Shown here one piece after another: positions 37,706-44,734 of a stretch of 64,000 bases of DNA. The DNA is from Chitinophagaceae bacterium (GTDB lineage Bacteria > Bacteroidota > Bacteroidia > Chitinophagales > Chitinophagaceae): assembly GCA_947451935.1 (NCBI GenBank), contig CANGBH010000002.1:1-64000 (forward strand), read 5' to 3'. A program made the position numbers and the translations under genes. A model generated the notes under the pieces. The model was not told the DNA's origin, did not search any database, and saw nothing but the letters and a program-made list of their open reading frames with translations. How positions within the stretch are numbered: position 1 is the stretch's first letter; each line of letters begins with the position of its first letter.

Positions 37706-37738
37706 AAAAAAAGACCGAATCGCTTCGGTCTTTTTTTT
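37706..37738 (+). terminator. Intrinsic terminator after gltD
   Basis: GACCGAA (37713-37719), loop TCGC, TTCGGTC (37724-37730), flanked by seven A and eight T, so the stem extends into the A/T tracts. It separates gltBD from amtB. Confidence 0.93.
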
Positions 37739-37740
37739 AC

Positions 37741-37910
37741 AACACCTTATATATTATTAATTATTATATGTGTTTTATTTTGAAAATTAGTTTTCCACAT
37801 TAAATTTTAAAATATTTCATAAATCATTGATTAACAATTATATATTATCATAATAAAACATATTATATATTTTCATATGTATTATAAATTGTAATAATTT
37901 GACGTTAAGG
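37741..37910. repeat. AT-only-like promoter region with three TTATATATT copies
   Basis: This stretch of the 283-base gap before amtB is far more AT-rich than its surroundings. It holds three copies of TTATATATT at 37747-37755, 37838-37846 and 37863-37871, plus CATATG-like palindromes. No ORF is convincing here. It may be bent DNA or a binding region for a nitrogen regulator; that is inference. Confidence 0.5.
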
Positions 37911-37931
37911 GTTACTTTTTTGCTATTTTCG
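37898..37931 (+). promoter_or_regulatory. Predicted promoter of amtB
   Basis: TTTG at 37898-37901 and TATTTTCG at 37924-37931 with 22 bases between them fit the Bacteroidota -33/-7 pattern, with one mismatch in the -7 box. The start codon follows at 37970, giving a leader of about 33 bases. Confidence 0.6.
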
Positions 37932-37969
37932 CATTTATAAATACATTATTAACACAAAACTTGCTTACA

Positions 37970-39346
37970 ATGAATTCAAAAGTATTTAGAGATCGGTTAC
38001 CATTCTTCGTTCTGGCACTAGTTTCAATTGCTGCCATTTTTGTTCCTGTTTTACCAAACTTTGAAGACAAGGCTGGTGTGTACAATGGAGCAGATATAAC
38101 CTGGGTATTAATCGCGACTGCCCTAGTATTTCTCATGACGCCTGGATTGGCATTCTTCTATGGGGGAATGGTTCATCGTAAGAACGTGATTTCTACGATG
38201 ATTAAAAGCACTGTAGCAGCAGGTGTTGTTACTGTTATTTGGGTATCATTTGGCTATAGTCTATGCTTCGGTGATACTATGGGTGGATTTGTAGGAAACC
38301 CAATGACACATTTTTTCTTTAAAGACGTTAATAATACTGCTCCTTGGAGCCTCGCCCCTACGATTCCAAAAACGTTATTCTCCCTTTTCCAATTGATGTT
38401 TGCTATCATCACACCCGGACTAGTAGTTGGTGCGTTGGCAGAGAGGGTTAAGTTTACCTCTTACATTCTTTTCATCATCTTATTTAGCATATTCGTATAT
38501 GCTCCCCTAGCCCATTGGAGCTGGCATCCAGAAGGATTCTTGTTTAAGATGGGTGCATTGGATTTTGCTGGTGGTACTGTTGTACATATTTCAGCTGGTT
38601 GCGCTGCTCTTGCAGGTGCGCTAGTTCTTAAACGCAGAAAAGTACATATGGAACGCACTGAAATTCCTCCAGCAAACGTACCATACGTTTTAATTGGAAC
38701 TGGATTGCTATGGTTTGGTTGGTTTGGATTCAATGCAGGTTCTGCATTAGGTGCAAACGGACTTGCTGTTTCAGCTTTTGCAACAACAAATACAGCTGCA
38801 GCTGCTGCTGGTCTTTCCTGGATGTTCTTTGATGTACTTAAAGGCAAAAAACCATCTGTCATGGGATTTTGTATCGGTGCAGTAGTTGGTCTAGTTGCGA
38901 TCACACCAGGAGCTGGATTCGTTGGAATTCCTCAAAGTATCTTTATTGGTGTAATTGCAGCAATCATTTCAAACATTGCCGTGTATTACAAACAAAAATC
39001 TACCCTTGATGATGCATTGGACGTATTCCCTTGCCATGGTATCGGTGGCATGGTTGGTATGATACTAACTGGAATTTTTGCTACGAAAGCAGTGAACAGC
39101 GCTGGAAATGATGGTTTGTTCTATGGTAATGCGGAGTTCTTTTTCACTCAGCTTAAAGCTACAGCAATAGCTGTTATATATTCATTTGTTGTATCCTTCT
39201 TGATTTTCAAACTCATTAATCTAATTCAACCATTAAGGGTTAGTGTAGAAGAAGAAGAAATGGGATTGGATGAATCTCAACATGATGAGAAGTACACTCA
39301 AGGAACATTACTGATGAAAAATCGAGAGGTTGAAATCGAAGACTAA
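37970..39346 (+). CDS. amtB: Ammonium transporter AmtB
   Basis: 458 aa, eleven predicted transmembrane helices. Conducts ammonium across the inner membrane. Family signatures: LMTPGLAFFYGGMVHRKNV near the N-terminus, and the two pore histidines in VHISAGCAALAGALVL and PCHGIGGMVGMILTGIF. The ~45-residue acidic tail after the last helix (VSVEEEEMGLDESQHDEKY) is cytoplasmic. ATG 37970 is preferred to TTG 37961, three codons upstream. Unusually, the gene is followed by a porin gene, with no glnB/glnK beside it. Confidence 0.96.
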   Translation: MNSKVFRDRLPFFVLALVSIAAIFVPVLPNFEDKAGVYNGADITWVLIATALVFLMTPGLAFFYGGMVHRKNVISTMIKSTVAAGVVTVIWVSFGYSLCFGDTMGGFVGNPMTHFFFKDVNNTAPWSLAPTIPKTLFSLFQLMFAIITPGLVVGALAERVKFTSYILFIILFSIFVYAPLAHWSWHPEGFLFKMGALDFAGGTVVHISAGCAALAGALVLKRRKVHMERTEIPPANVPYVLIGTGLLWFGWFGFNAGSALGANGLAVSAFATTNTAAAAAGLSWMFFDVLKGKKPSVMGFCIGAVVGLVAITPGAGFVGIPQSIFIGVIAAIISNIAVYYKQKSTLDDALDVFPCHGIGGMVGMILTGIFATKAVNSAGNDGLFYGNAEFFFTQLKATAIAVIYSFVVSFLIFKLINLIQPLRVSVEEEEMGLDESQHDEKYTQGTLLMKNREVEIED

Positions 39347-39364
39347 ATAAAAGGGTACAGCGCG

Positions 39365-39392
39365 AGGTAAAGTTGTACAAGAACATTTACCT
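39365..39392 (+). repeat. Hairpin between amtB and the porin gene
   Basis: AGGTAAA (39365-39371) pairs with TTTACCT (39386-39392); the loop itself contains the palindrome TTGTACAA. There is no T-tract, so it is not a standard terminator. It could set relative expression or mRNA stability of the two genes. Confidence 0.45.
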
Positions 39393-39429
39393 ATGCCATA
39401 CCCCATTTTTAAAACTAAAAACTTAAACA

Positions 39430-40500
39430 ATGTTACGAAAACTTTACGTAATCGGAATTTTCATGCTCTCTTTAGTCAATGTAAATGCACAAGACAGCAC
39501 CGCAACACCTGAAAAAAAATCAAATTTTACTTTCTCTGGCTACATTGATGGTTACTTTAGGTCTGATTTCAGCAAAAACGTATCAAATAACAGAACAAGT
39601 TTTACCAATTCAACTGGAAAATTAGCCCTAGGTATGGCTTCTGTAAAAGTGGATTATGCGGTAAAAAAGTTTTCAGCAACGCTAGATCTAGGAGTAGGTA
39701 AAAGAGCAAAGGAATTTGCGTATAACGATAAAGGAATTCTGTCCAATATCAAACAACTTTATGTTTCGTATGCTCCTGCAGATTGGATTAAATTCACTGG
39801 TGGTACTTGGGGAACACATGTTGGCTATGAAGTATTGGATCCAATGGCAAACAGGAACTACAGCATGTCTTATATGTTCTCTTGGGGACCGTTTCTTCAC
39901 ACTGGTGTAAAAACTGAATTAACTTTTGGTAAGTCTGGCTTTATGTTAGGTGTAGCAAATCCGACCGACTACAGAGATGTGCCATCAGATAACAAGAAAG
40001 CGTTACTCTTCCAATATACTTATGCGTTTTCTGACAATGTAAAGCTATTCCTAAACTATGTAGGCGGTCAACGTCCAACAGACTCTGCAAAAGTAAATCA
40101 GTTTGACATAGTATTTACCGCTAAGCTAAGTGACAAAGTAAATGTTGCCTACAACGGAACACTTAACAAATCAAAAACACAAATGGCGGAAGTATACGCA
40201 GATGCTAAGTCATGGGGTGGTTCGGCTTTCTACATCAACTATGATCCACTTGAAAAATTTGGTATTACGTTGAGAACTGAAATTTTCAATGATAAGAACC
40301 AACTTGCAGCGCTTAGTTCTGCAGCATATGGATCTAGCATTTTCGCTAATACCATTTCTGGAAATATTCGCCTTGGCTCGTTCACTATTATTCCTGAACT
40401 TAGATTAGAATCAGCGAATAAAAATATATTCTATGCAAAAGATGGAGGTGAAAAAGGAAGTGCTTCTAATTTCCTTCTAGCAGCATATTATAAATTCTAA
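39430..40500 (+). CDS. Outer-membrane beta-barrel porin (OmpL/BBP2-like)
   Basis: 356 aa. Signal peptide (residues 1-20, ending NVNAQ). The rest is alternating amphipathic strands rich in Tyr, Phe, Ser, Asn and Gly, for example FTFSGYIDGYFRSDF at the first strand, and it ends in the aromatic C-terminus AAYYKF expected by the BAM machinery. It resembles the putative beta-barrel porin-2 family. Position 83 bases after amtB on the same strand suggests it lets ammonium or another small nitrogen compound through the outer membrane; this is inferred from context only. Confidence 0.85.
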   Translation: MLRKLYVIGIFMLSLVNVNAQDSTATPEKKSNFTFSGYIDGYFRSDFSKNVSNNRTSFTNSTGKLALGMASVKVDYAVKKFSATLDLGVGKRAKEFAYNDKGILSNIKQLYVSYAPADWIKFTGGTWGTHVGYEVLDPMANRNYSMSYMFSWGPFLHTGVKTELTFGKSGFMLGVANPTDYRDVPSDNKKALLFQYTYAFSDNVKLFLNYVGGQRPTDSAKVNQFDIVFTAKLSDKVNVAYNGTLNKSKTQMAEVYADAKSWGGSAFYINYDPLEKFGITLRTEIFNDKNQLAALSSAAYGSSIFANTISGNIRLGSFTIIPELRLESANKNIFYAKDGGEKGSASNFLLAAYYKF

Positions 40501-40525
40501 TTATATATAGCTTAAACCGTACTTT

Positions 40526-40562
40526 AAAAAAAGAGAGGGACAAATGTCCCTCTCTTTTTTTT
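40526..40562. terminator. Bidirectional terminator between porin and der
   Basis: Long perfect stem AAAAAAAGAGAGGGAC with GTCCCTCTCTTTTTTT around the four-base loop AAAT. T-tracts appear on both strands. The last bases overlap the der stop codon. Confidence 0.94.
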
Positions 40563-41868
40563 ATTTCTTTCTAAAAAATATTCGTACGGGAACTCCCTTG
40601 AAATTAAATTTTTCTCGGAGCTTATTCTCCAAGTAATTTTTATATGGAGTTTTGATATCGTCTGGATGATTTGCAAAAAAGGCGAAACTAGGAACTACAG
40701 TAGGAATTTGAGTAACGAATTTAATCTTAATTGCATTTCCCCTAACAACAGGAGGATGATGCGCTTCAATAACTTTTAGCATTTCATCATTCAATGCTGA
40801 TGTAGGCACTTTTCTTTTTCTGTTTTCAAAAACCTCAAGTCCAACTTCAATTACCTTAAAAATTCTAGTCTTCTCAGTTGCTGAAATAAATAAAATAGGC
40901 AAATCAGTAAAAGGAGCTAATCGATTTTTCATTTCCTTTTCAAAATCTCTAGAGGTATTCGTAACCTTCTCTACTAAGTCCCACTTATTTACAATAAATA
41001 CAATACCCTTTCCTTTTTTTATAGCAAGCGAAAAAATATTTAAATCTTGTTGTGTAATGCCATTTTCTGCATCAATCATCATTAAGCAAACGTCGGCTTC
41101 ATCCATCGCTTTGATTGCTCGTATAACGGAATAAAACTCTATATCTTCATGCACCTTGTTCTTTCTCCGTATACCTGCGGTATCAATCAGAACAAACTCT
41201 TTTTGGAATAACTTATAATGCGTATGAATGGTATCTCTTGTAGTACCTGCTATAGCACTTACAATAGTACGTTCTGTTCCAACTAGGGCATTAAGCAGGG
41301 ATGATTTGCCTACATTAGGTTGACCAATGATGGCAAACTTAGGAAGCTCGGTAGATAATGGCTCGAGTTCAACATCAATTAGGCTTGCAATCTCATCTAA
41401 TAAATCCCCTGTACCACTGCCCGAAATAGATGAAAGAAAGAATGTGTTTTTAAAACCAAGTCCATAAAATTCAGTAGCCGATAACATCCTTTCATTATTG
41501 TCCACTTTATTCACTACCAAAAAAACTGGTTTTTTTGATTTGCGAAGAAGCTTTGCCATAGCCTCATCAAGATGTGTGATACCGGTTGTAACATCACACA
41601 TAAAAACAATGGCATTAGCTTCTTCGACAGCTATTACCACTTGCTTTCGGATCTCTCTCTCAAAAACATCATCGCTATCTGGCACGAAACCACCAGTATC
41701 AATGACATTGAATGACTTACCATTCCATTCGCTAATACCATATTGTCTATCGCGTGTAACGCCAGAGGTATCTTCTACAATAGCCTTTCTTTCCTCTAAC
41801 AGCCTATTAAAAAATGTACTCTTCCCAACATTTGGTCGCCCTACTATCGCTAATGTAAACCCACTCAT
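40561..41868 (-). CDS. der: Ribosome biogenesis GTPase Der (EngA)
   Basis: 435 aa. Tandem-GTPase protein for 50S assembly. First G domain: G1 GRPNVGKST (residues 10-18), DTGG (G3) and NKVD (G4). Second G domain: G1 GQPNVGKSS, DTAG (G3) and NKWD (G4). The C-terminal KH-like domain ends in the usual basic tail (VPVRIFFRKK). Lies 87 bases downstream of era on the same strand, so the two GTPases of ribosome maturation may be co-transcribed. Confidence 0.97.
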   Translation of the reverse strand: MSGFTLAIVGRPNVGKSTFFNRLLEERKAIVEDTSGVTRDRQYGISEWNGKSFNVIDTGGFVPDSDDVFEREIRKQVVIAVEEANAIVFMCDVTTGITHLDEAMAKLLRKSKKPVFLVVNKVDNNERMLSATEFYGLGFKNTFFLSSISGSGTGDLLDEIASLIDVELEPLSTELPKFAIIGQPNVGKSSLLNALVGTERTIVSAIAGTTRDTIHTHYKLFQKEFVLIDTAGIRRKNKVHEDIEFYSVIRAIKAMDEADVCLMMIDAENGITQQDLNIFSLAIKKGKGIVFIVNKWDLVEKVTNTSRDFEKEMKNRLAPFTDLPILFISATEKTRIFKVIEVGLEVFENRKRKVPTSALNDEMLKVIEAHHPPVVRGNAIKIKFVTQIPTVVPSFAFFANHPDDIKTPYKNYLENKLREKFNFKGVPVRIFFRKK

Positions 41869-41955
41869 TGTATTCTATTAAATTCTTTACGTATCAATAT
41901 TGAAATAAAATCTTACTTATTATTTTTATTATATAGAAGCTCGTTTTTAAACCCC

Positions 41956-42831
41956 TTATTGGGCATACCCATATTCTTTGAGATACAAATCATTGTTGCG
42001 CCAATTTGCACGAACCTTGATGTATAACTGCAAGAATATTTTTCTTCCCAAAAATGATTCTAACGAAATCCTAGATTCTGTCCCCAGTTTCTTTATCATT
42101 AACCCACCTTGCCCTAATAAAATTGCTTTCTGAGATTCCCGTTGAACGATGATATCTGCAGTAATTTTAATTAAGGTATTTTTTTCTTCAAACCCTTGTA
42201 CCATTACGGTAGTTTGGTAAGGGATTTCTTGATCAAACAATTCAAATATTTTTTCTCGAATTAACTCTCCGGCAAAAAACTTGGTGGGCATGTCTGTCAA
42301 GTCTTCTTCGCCAAAGAAAGGATCTCCTTCTGGCAAGTAACTTACTATCAACTTAACCAGTTCGTCCGTATTAATCTTTTTAGCTGCAGAGATAACTATT
42401 GCTTTTTTACAATATGATTTAGCTGAAAAAAAGTCAACTGCCTCTTGGATTTTCGGAGGCTTAACCATATCACTTTTATTTAACACCACGATACACGGAA
42501 CATGCAATTTAAGGGGTGAAAACAATTCATCTAACAGGGTTAAATCATCCCTAAGGTCTGCGATTAGCAAACATACATCTGCATCCTCCATACTAGATTT
42601 AACAGCACGCATCATTTTCTCATGCAGCTTATATTGAGGTTCTATGATACCAGGCGTATCAGAAAAAACAATTTGATAATCAGGTCCATTTAAAAAAGCA
42701 CGTATACGATGCCTAGTTGTTTGCACCTTAGAAGACACAATAGCAAGCTTCTCTCCTACTAAAGCGTTGAGTAGAGTACTTTTCCCTGCATTAGGCTTAC
42801 CTAATATATTTACGAAACCAGACCTCATCAT
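41956..42831 (-). CDS. era: GTPase Era
   Basis: 291 aa from ATG 42831 (or 290 from the next ATG). Binds the 3' end of 16S rRNA during 30S maturation. G1 GKPNAGKST, switch region TTRHRI, G3 DTPG and G4 NKSD are visible. The C-terminal KH domain contains IVQRESQKAILLGQGG and RKIFLQLYIKVRANWR. The longer reading from GTG 42849 is rejected because it would include the predicted -7 element TACCTTTG (minus strand, 42838-42845). Confidence 0.96.
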   Translation of the reverse strand: MMRSGFVNILGKPNAGKSTLLNALVGEKLAIVSSKVQTTRHRIRAFLNGPDYQIVFSDTPGIIEPQYKLHEKMMRAVKSSMEDADVCLLIADLRDDLTLLDELFSPLKLHVPCIVVLNKSDMVKPPKIQEAVDFFSAKSYCKKAIVISAAKKINTDELVKLIVSYLPEGDPFFGEEDLTDMPTKFFAGELIREKIFELFDQEIPYQTTVMVQGFEEKNTLIKITADIIVQRESQKAILLGQGGLMIKKLGTESRISLESFLGRKIFLQLYIKVRANWRNNDLYLKEYGYAQ

Positions 42832-42837
42832 TAGCTG

Positions 42838-42845
42838 CAAAGGTA
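42838..42845 (-). promoter_or_regulatory. Predicted -7 element of era
   Basis: On the minus strand TACCTTTG is an exact TANNTTTG match ending 6 bases before the ATG at 42831. No clear -33 element. It sits back to back with the tRNA promoter. Confidence 0.5.
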
Positions 42846-42860
42846 ACACAGTAATAATTG

Positions 42861-42893
42861 TTTTGACTATAATTGATTTTAAGTGTAGATTTG
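42861..42893 (+). promoter_or_regulatory. Predicted promoter of tRNA-fMet
   Basis: TTTTG at 42861-42865, 20 bases, then TAGATTTG at 42886-42893: the best match in the window to the Bacteroidota -33/-7 consensus. The tRNA begins 4 bases downstream of the -7 box, so the transcript starts close to the mature 5' end. Confidence 0.8.
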
Positions 42894-42896
42894 CAT

Positions 42897-42968
<72 letters not shown>

Positions 42969-42990
42969 CATAAATTTGCTTAAAAAGCAT

Positions 42991-43036
42991 AAAAAAGGCA
43001 CAAAAAGAGAGATTTCTCCTGATTGTGCCTTTTTTT
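42991..43036. terminator. Bidirectional terminator after tRNA-fMet
   Basis: AAAAAAGGCACAA (42991-43003) pairs with TTGTGCCTTTTTT (43023-43035). The loop carries a second small hairpin, GAGA/TCTC. T-tracts on both strands serve the tRNA and the convergent GIN-domain genes. Confidence 0.88.
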
Positions 43037-43057
43037 ATGTACTTACTAGCCCGTTTT

Positions 43058-43774
43058 TTAGTGATGCGAAATATTACTTGCCCCTGAGGATGAGCGCCCA
43101 ACTTTTTCAGGATTACCACGATATTCAATATCACTCGCACCAGATGCCGTTGCTTTAATTGATTTTTGAACCGTTAATTGAATTTTTGAAGCCCCTGAAG
43201 CAGAAAGAACTGCGTCATCTGTAACCAAGGAGAAGCCATTAAAATCACTTGCTCCTGATGTCTTTAGTGTAATTGCGTGTACATTCCCCTCCATTTTAAT
43301 GTCTGAAGCTCCACTTTGATCGACTTGTATTGAACCAGCTTCTATTGTTCCACGGAAATCTGAAGCCCCACTAAGAGTCAACGTTAAGGCTTCAGTACGT
43401 AATGAACCTACTATATTTATATTAGATGCACCTGATGCACTAATGTCCTTTAGAAAAGGTGCTGAAACATACACTTTTATACTTCGATCACTTGAATTTA
43501 TTCCCCATACAATTCTTTCTTTACGTGACACCCTCAATACACCATCAACAACAGTAGTTTTAATTTGATCTTCATTACCATTATGTGAAGTGCTGATCGC
43601 TAACTTAAAATCATCTGACTGAGAAAAATATACAGTAAATAGTCCACTGACACTTAGTGAGTGAAATTTTTCAACAGGACGTTCAACAGCTTGACTGTCG
43701 TGTACAACTAGTTGCTTTTGTCCAAATGAGGTAAGGCTTGTTATTGAAATGAAAAATAGTAGCAGTGATTTCAT
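43058..43774 (-). CDS. Head GIN-domain (DUF2807) protein with SGAS repeats
   Basis: 238 aa. Signal peptide (residues 1-18, ending SFGQ). The head GIN domain begins with FHSLSVSGLFTVYFSQSD and folds into a beta-solenoid. Seven turns carry the motif SGAS followed by D/N/K and a hydrophobic residue (SGASNI, SGASDF, SGASDI, SGASDF, SGASKI, SGASDI, SGASNI), spaced mostly by 18-21 residues. The family is annotated as a putative autotransporter adhesin, but its function is not established. It lies 13 bases downstream of a paralogue in the same operon. Confidence 0.9.
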   Translation of the reverse strand: MKSLLLFFISITSLTSFGQKQLVVHDSQAVERPVEKFHSLSVSGLFTVYFSQSDDFKLAISTSHNGNEDQIKTTVVDGVLRVSRKERIVWGINSSDRSIKVYVSAPFLKDISASGASNINIVGSLRTEALTLTLSGASDFRGTIEAGSIQVDQSGASDIKMEGNVHAITLKTSGASDFNGFSLVTDDAVLSASGASKIQLTVQKSIKATASGASDIEYRGNPEKVGRSSSGASNISHH

Positions 43775-43787
43775 GATTTTTATTTTA

Positions 43788-44480
43788 TTAAATTCTTTTA
43801 ATTTTCCCAGATCCTGATGAGGATGAAGAAATTAACTGTGGGTTTCCTTTATAGATAAAATTACCTGATCCGCTAATTGATACATTTAATGAATGATTAA
43901 CGGTGATTTGGGAATTACCAGAACCACTTTTTGAAAATTCACAATCATCTACTACTAGATCAAAACATTGTACATTACCAGAACCACTAGATCGAACTAT
44001 CGCCTTCTCTAAATTTCCGGCAAGCCGAATATTTGAAGAACCAGCACTTTCGATTGTAAGAGTTCCCACATTAATTCTTCCAGTAACATTCCCAGAACCA
44101 GCAATATTTAAGTCTAACAGATCCGATTTTAAAACACTATCAAAAGTGATTTTACCCGATCCGGCTGTCGAAATACTTTCTAACAAAGGTGCATAAACAA
44201 TAACTTGATATCCGCCAGTTAATGTGTTCCACTCACTAGAAAGTATACTTTTCCCCTTCTTATGATAGATAAATAATTGATCCCCTTTAATTTCTGTAAT
44301 AATATCCTCTGGATCTTTCCCTTGAATTTGAACTGAATAAGATGAGGAAGTAGAAAACACAAAATCAATCCCTCCTTTTATGTCAACTTTTTGAAATGCT
44401 TCAAGGGATCGATCCACTTTTTCCTGAGCAGATACAAACAATGAAACGGATAAGAATAGCACTAGAACGTTTAGACGCAT
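43788..44480 (-). CDS. Head GIN-domain (DUF2807) protein with SGSG repeats
   Basis: 230 aa. Signal peptide (residues 1-18, ending LFVSAQ). Same architecture as the neighbour: the GIN start is FQKVDIKGGIDFVFSTSSS, then a beta-solenoid with about seven turns marked AGSGKI, AGSGNV, AGSSNI, SGSGNV, SGSGNS, SGSGNF, SGSGKI. Where the neighbour uses SGAS, this protein uses (A/S)GSG at the same turn. It is probably an old tandem duplication and is first in the two-gene unit. Exported to the periplasm or surface; function unknown. Confidence 0.9.
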   Translation of the reverse strand: MRLNVLVLFLSVSLFVSAQEKVDRSLEAFQKVDIKGGIDFVFSTSSSYSVQIQGKDPEDIITEIKGDQLFIYHKKGKSILSSEWNTLTGGYQVIVYAPLLESISTAGSGKITFDSVLKSDLLDLNIAGSGNVTGRINVGTLTIESAGSSNIRLAGNLEKAIVRSSGSGNVQCFDLVVDDCEFSKSGSGNSQITVNHSLNVSISGSGNFIYKGNPQLISSSSSGSGKIKRI

Positions 44481-44565
44481 AGAGATGTTTTTTAAGTATA
44501 CGTTGATGTGAAGTGAAAGTTACAAAAATAAAAAAGTGAATAAGCCCTATTATCGATTAATGCTT

Positions 44566-44573
44566 TACTTTTG
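44566..44573 (+). promoter_or_regulatory. Predicted -7 element of the TPP-riboswitch transcript
   Basis: TACTTTTG is an exact TANNTTTG match. The expected transcription start, about 6 bases later, coincides with the 5' strand of the riboswitch P1 helix. Confidence 0.6.
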
Positions 44574-44575
44574 TA

Positions 44576-44662
44576 GCTGTTCCGGGGTGCTGAGGGTCAA
44601 ACCAAGGCTGAGATTAAACCCGTAGAACCTGATCAGGATAATGCCTGCGCAGGGAAGGACAG
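44576..44662 (+). promoter_or_regulatory. TPP (THI-element) riboswitch aptamer
   Basis: Contains the conserved TPP aptamer blocks in order: CCGGGGTGC, CTGAGA, ACCCGTAGAACCTGATC, GGATAATGCC, TGCGCAGGGAA. P1 can form from CTGTTCC at 44576-44582 and the GGAA(GGA)CAG segment at 44653-44662. It binds thiamine pyrophosphate and controls the TonB-dependent receptor downstream. Ligand binding would stabilise P1. Confidence 0.96.
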
Positions 44663-44690
44663 AGCCGCTATACTCTCCTTTCCTGTTTTT
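44650..44690 (+). terminator. Riboswitch expression-platform terminator
   Basis: CAGGGAAGGA (44650-44659), the 3' end of the aptamer, can pair over 10 bp (one G:U) with TCCTTTCCTG (44676-44685), followed by five T. Because this stem reuses aptamer bases, it competes with the aptamer fold. A further short hairpin, CTGAAG/CTTCAG (44701-44718), lies just before the start codon. Confidence 0.75.
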
Positions 44691-44734
44691 GTAAACCAAC
44701 CTGAAGCAAAGTCTTCAGAAAAACAAAAACAGTT

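Noticed and set aside
37741..37910. CRISPR-like or satellite repeat before amtB
   Set aside because: The TTATATATT copies are short and irregularly spaced, with no spacer-repeat periodicity and no cas gene.
38461..38904. 147-codon ORF antisense to amtB
   Set aside because: It is a long frame caused by the hydrophobic codon pattern of the transporter on the other strand.
43058..44480. Repeat-rich GIN genes as low-complexity or horizontally acquired DNA
   Set aside because: Codon use and base composition look like the neighbours, both have complete signal peptides, and the family is common in Bacteroidota.
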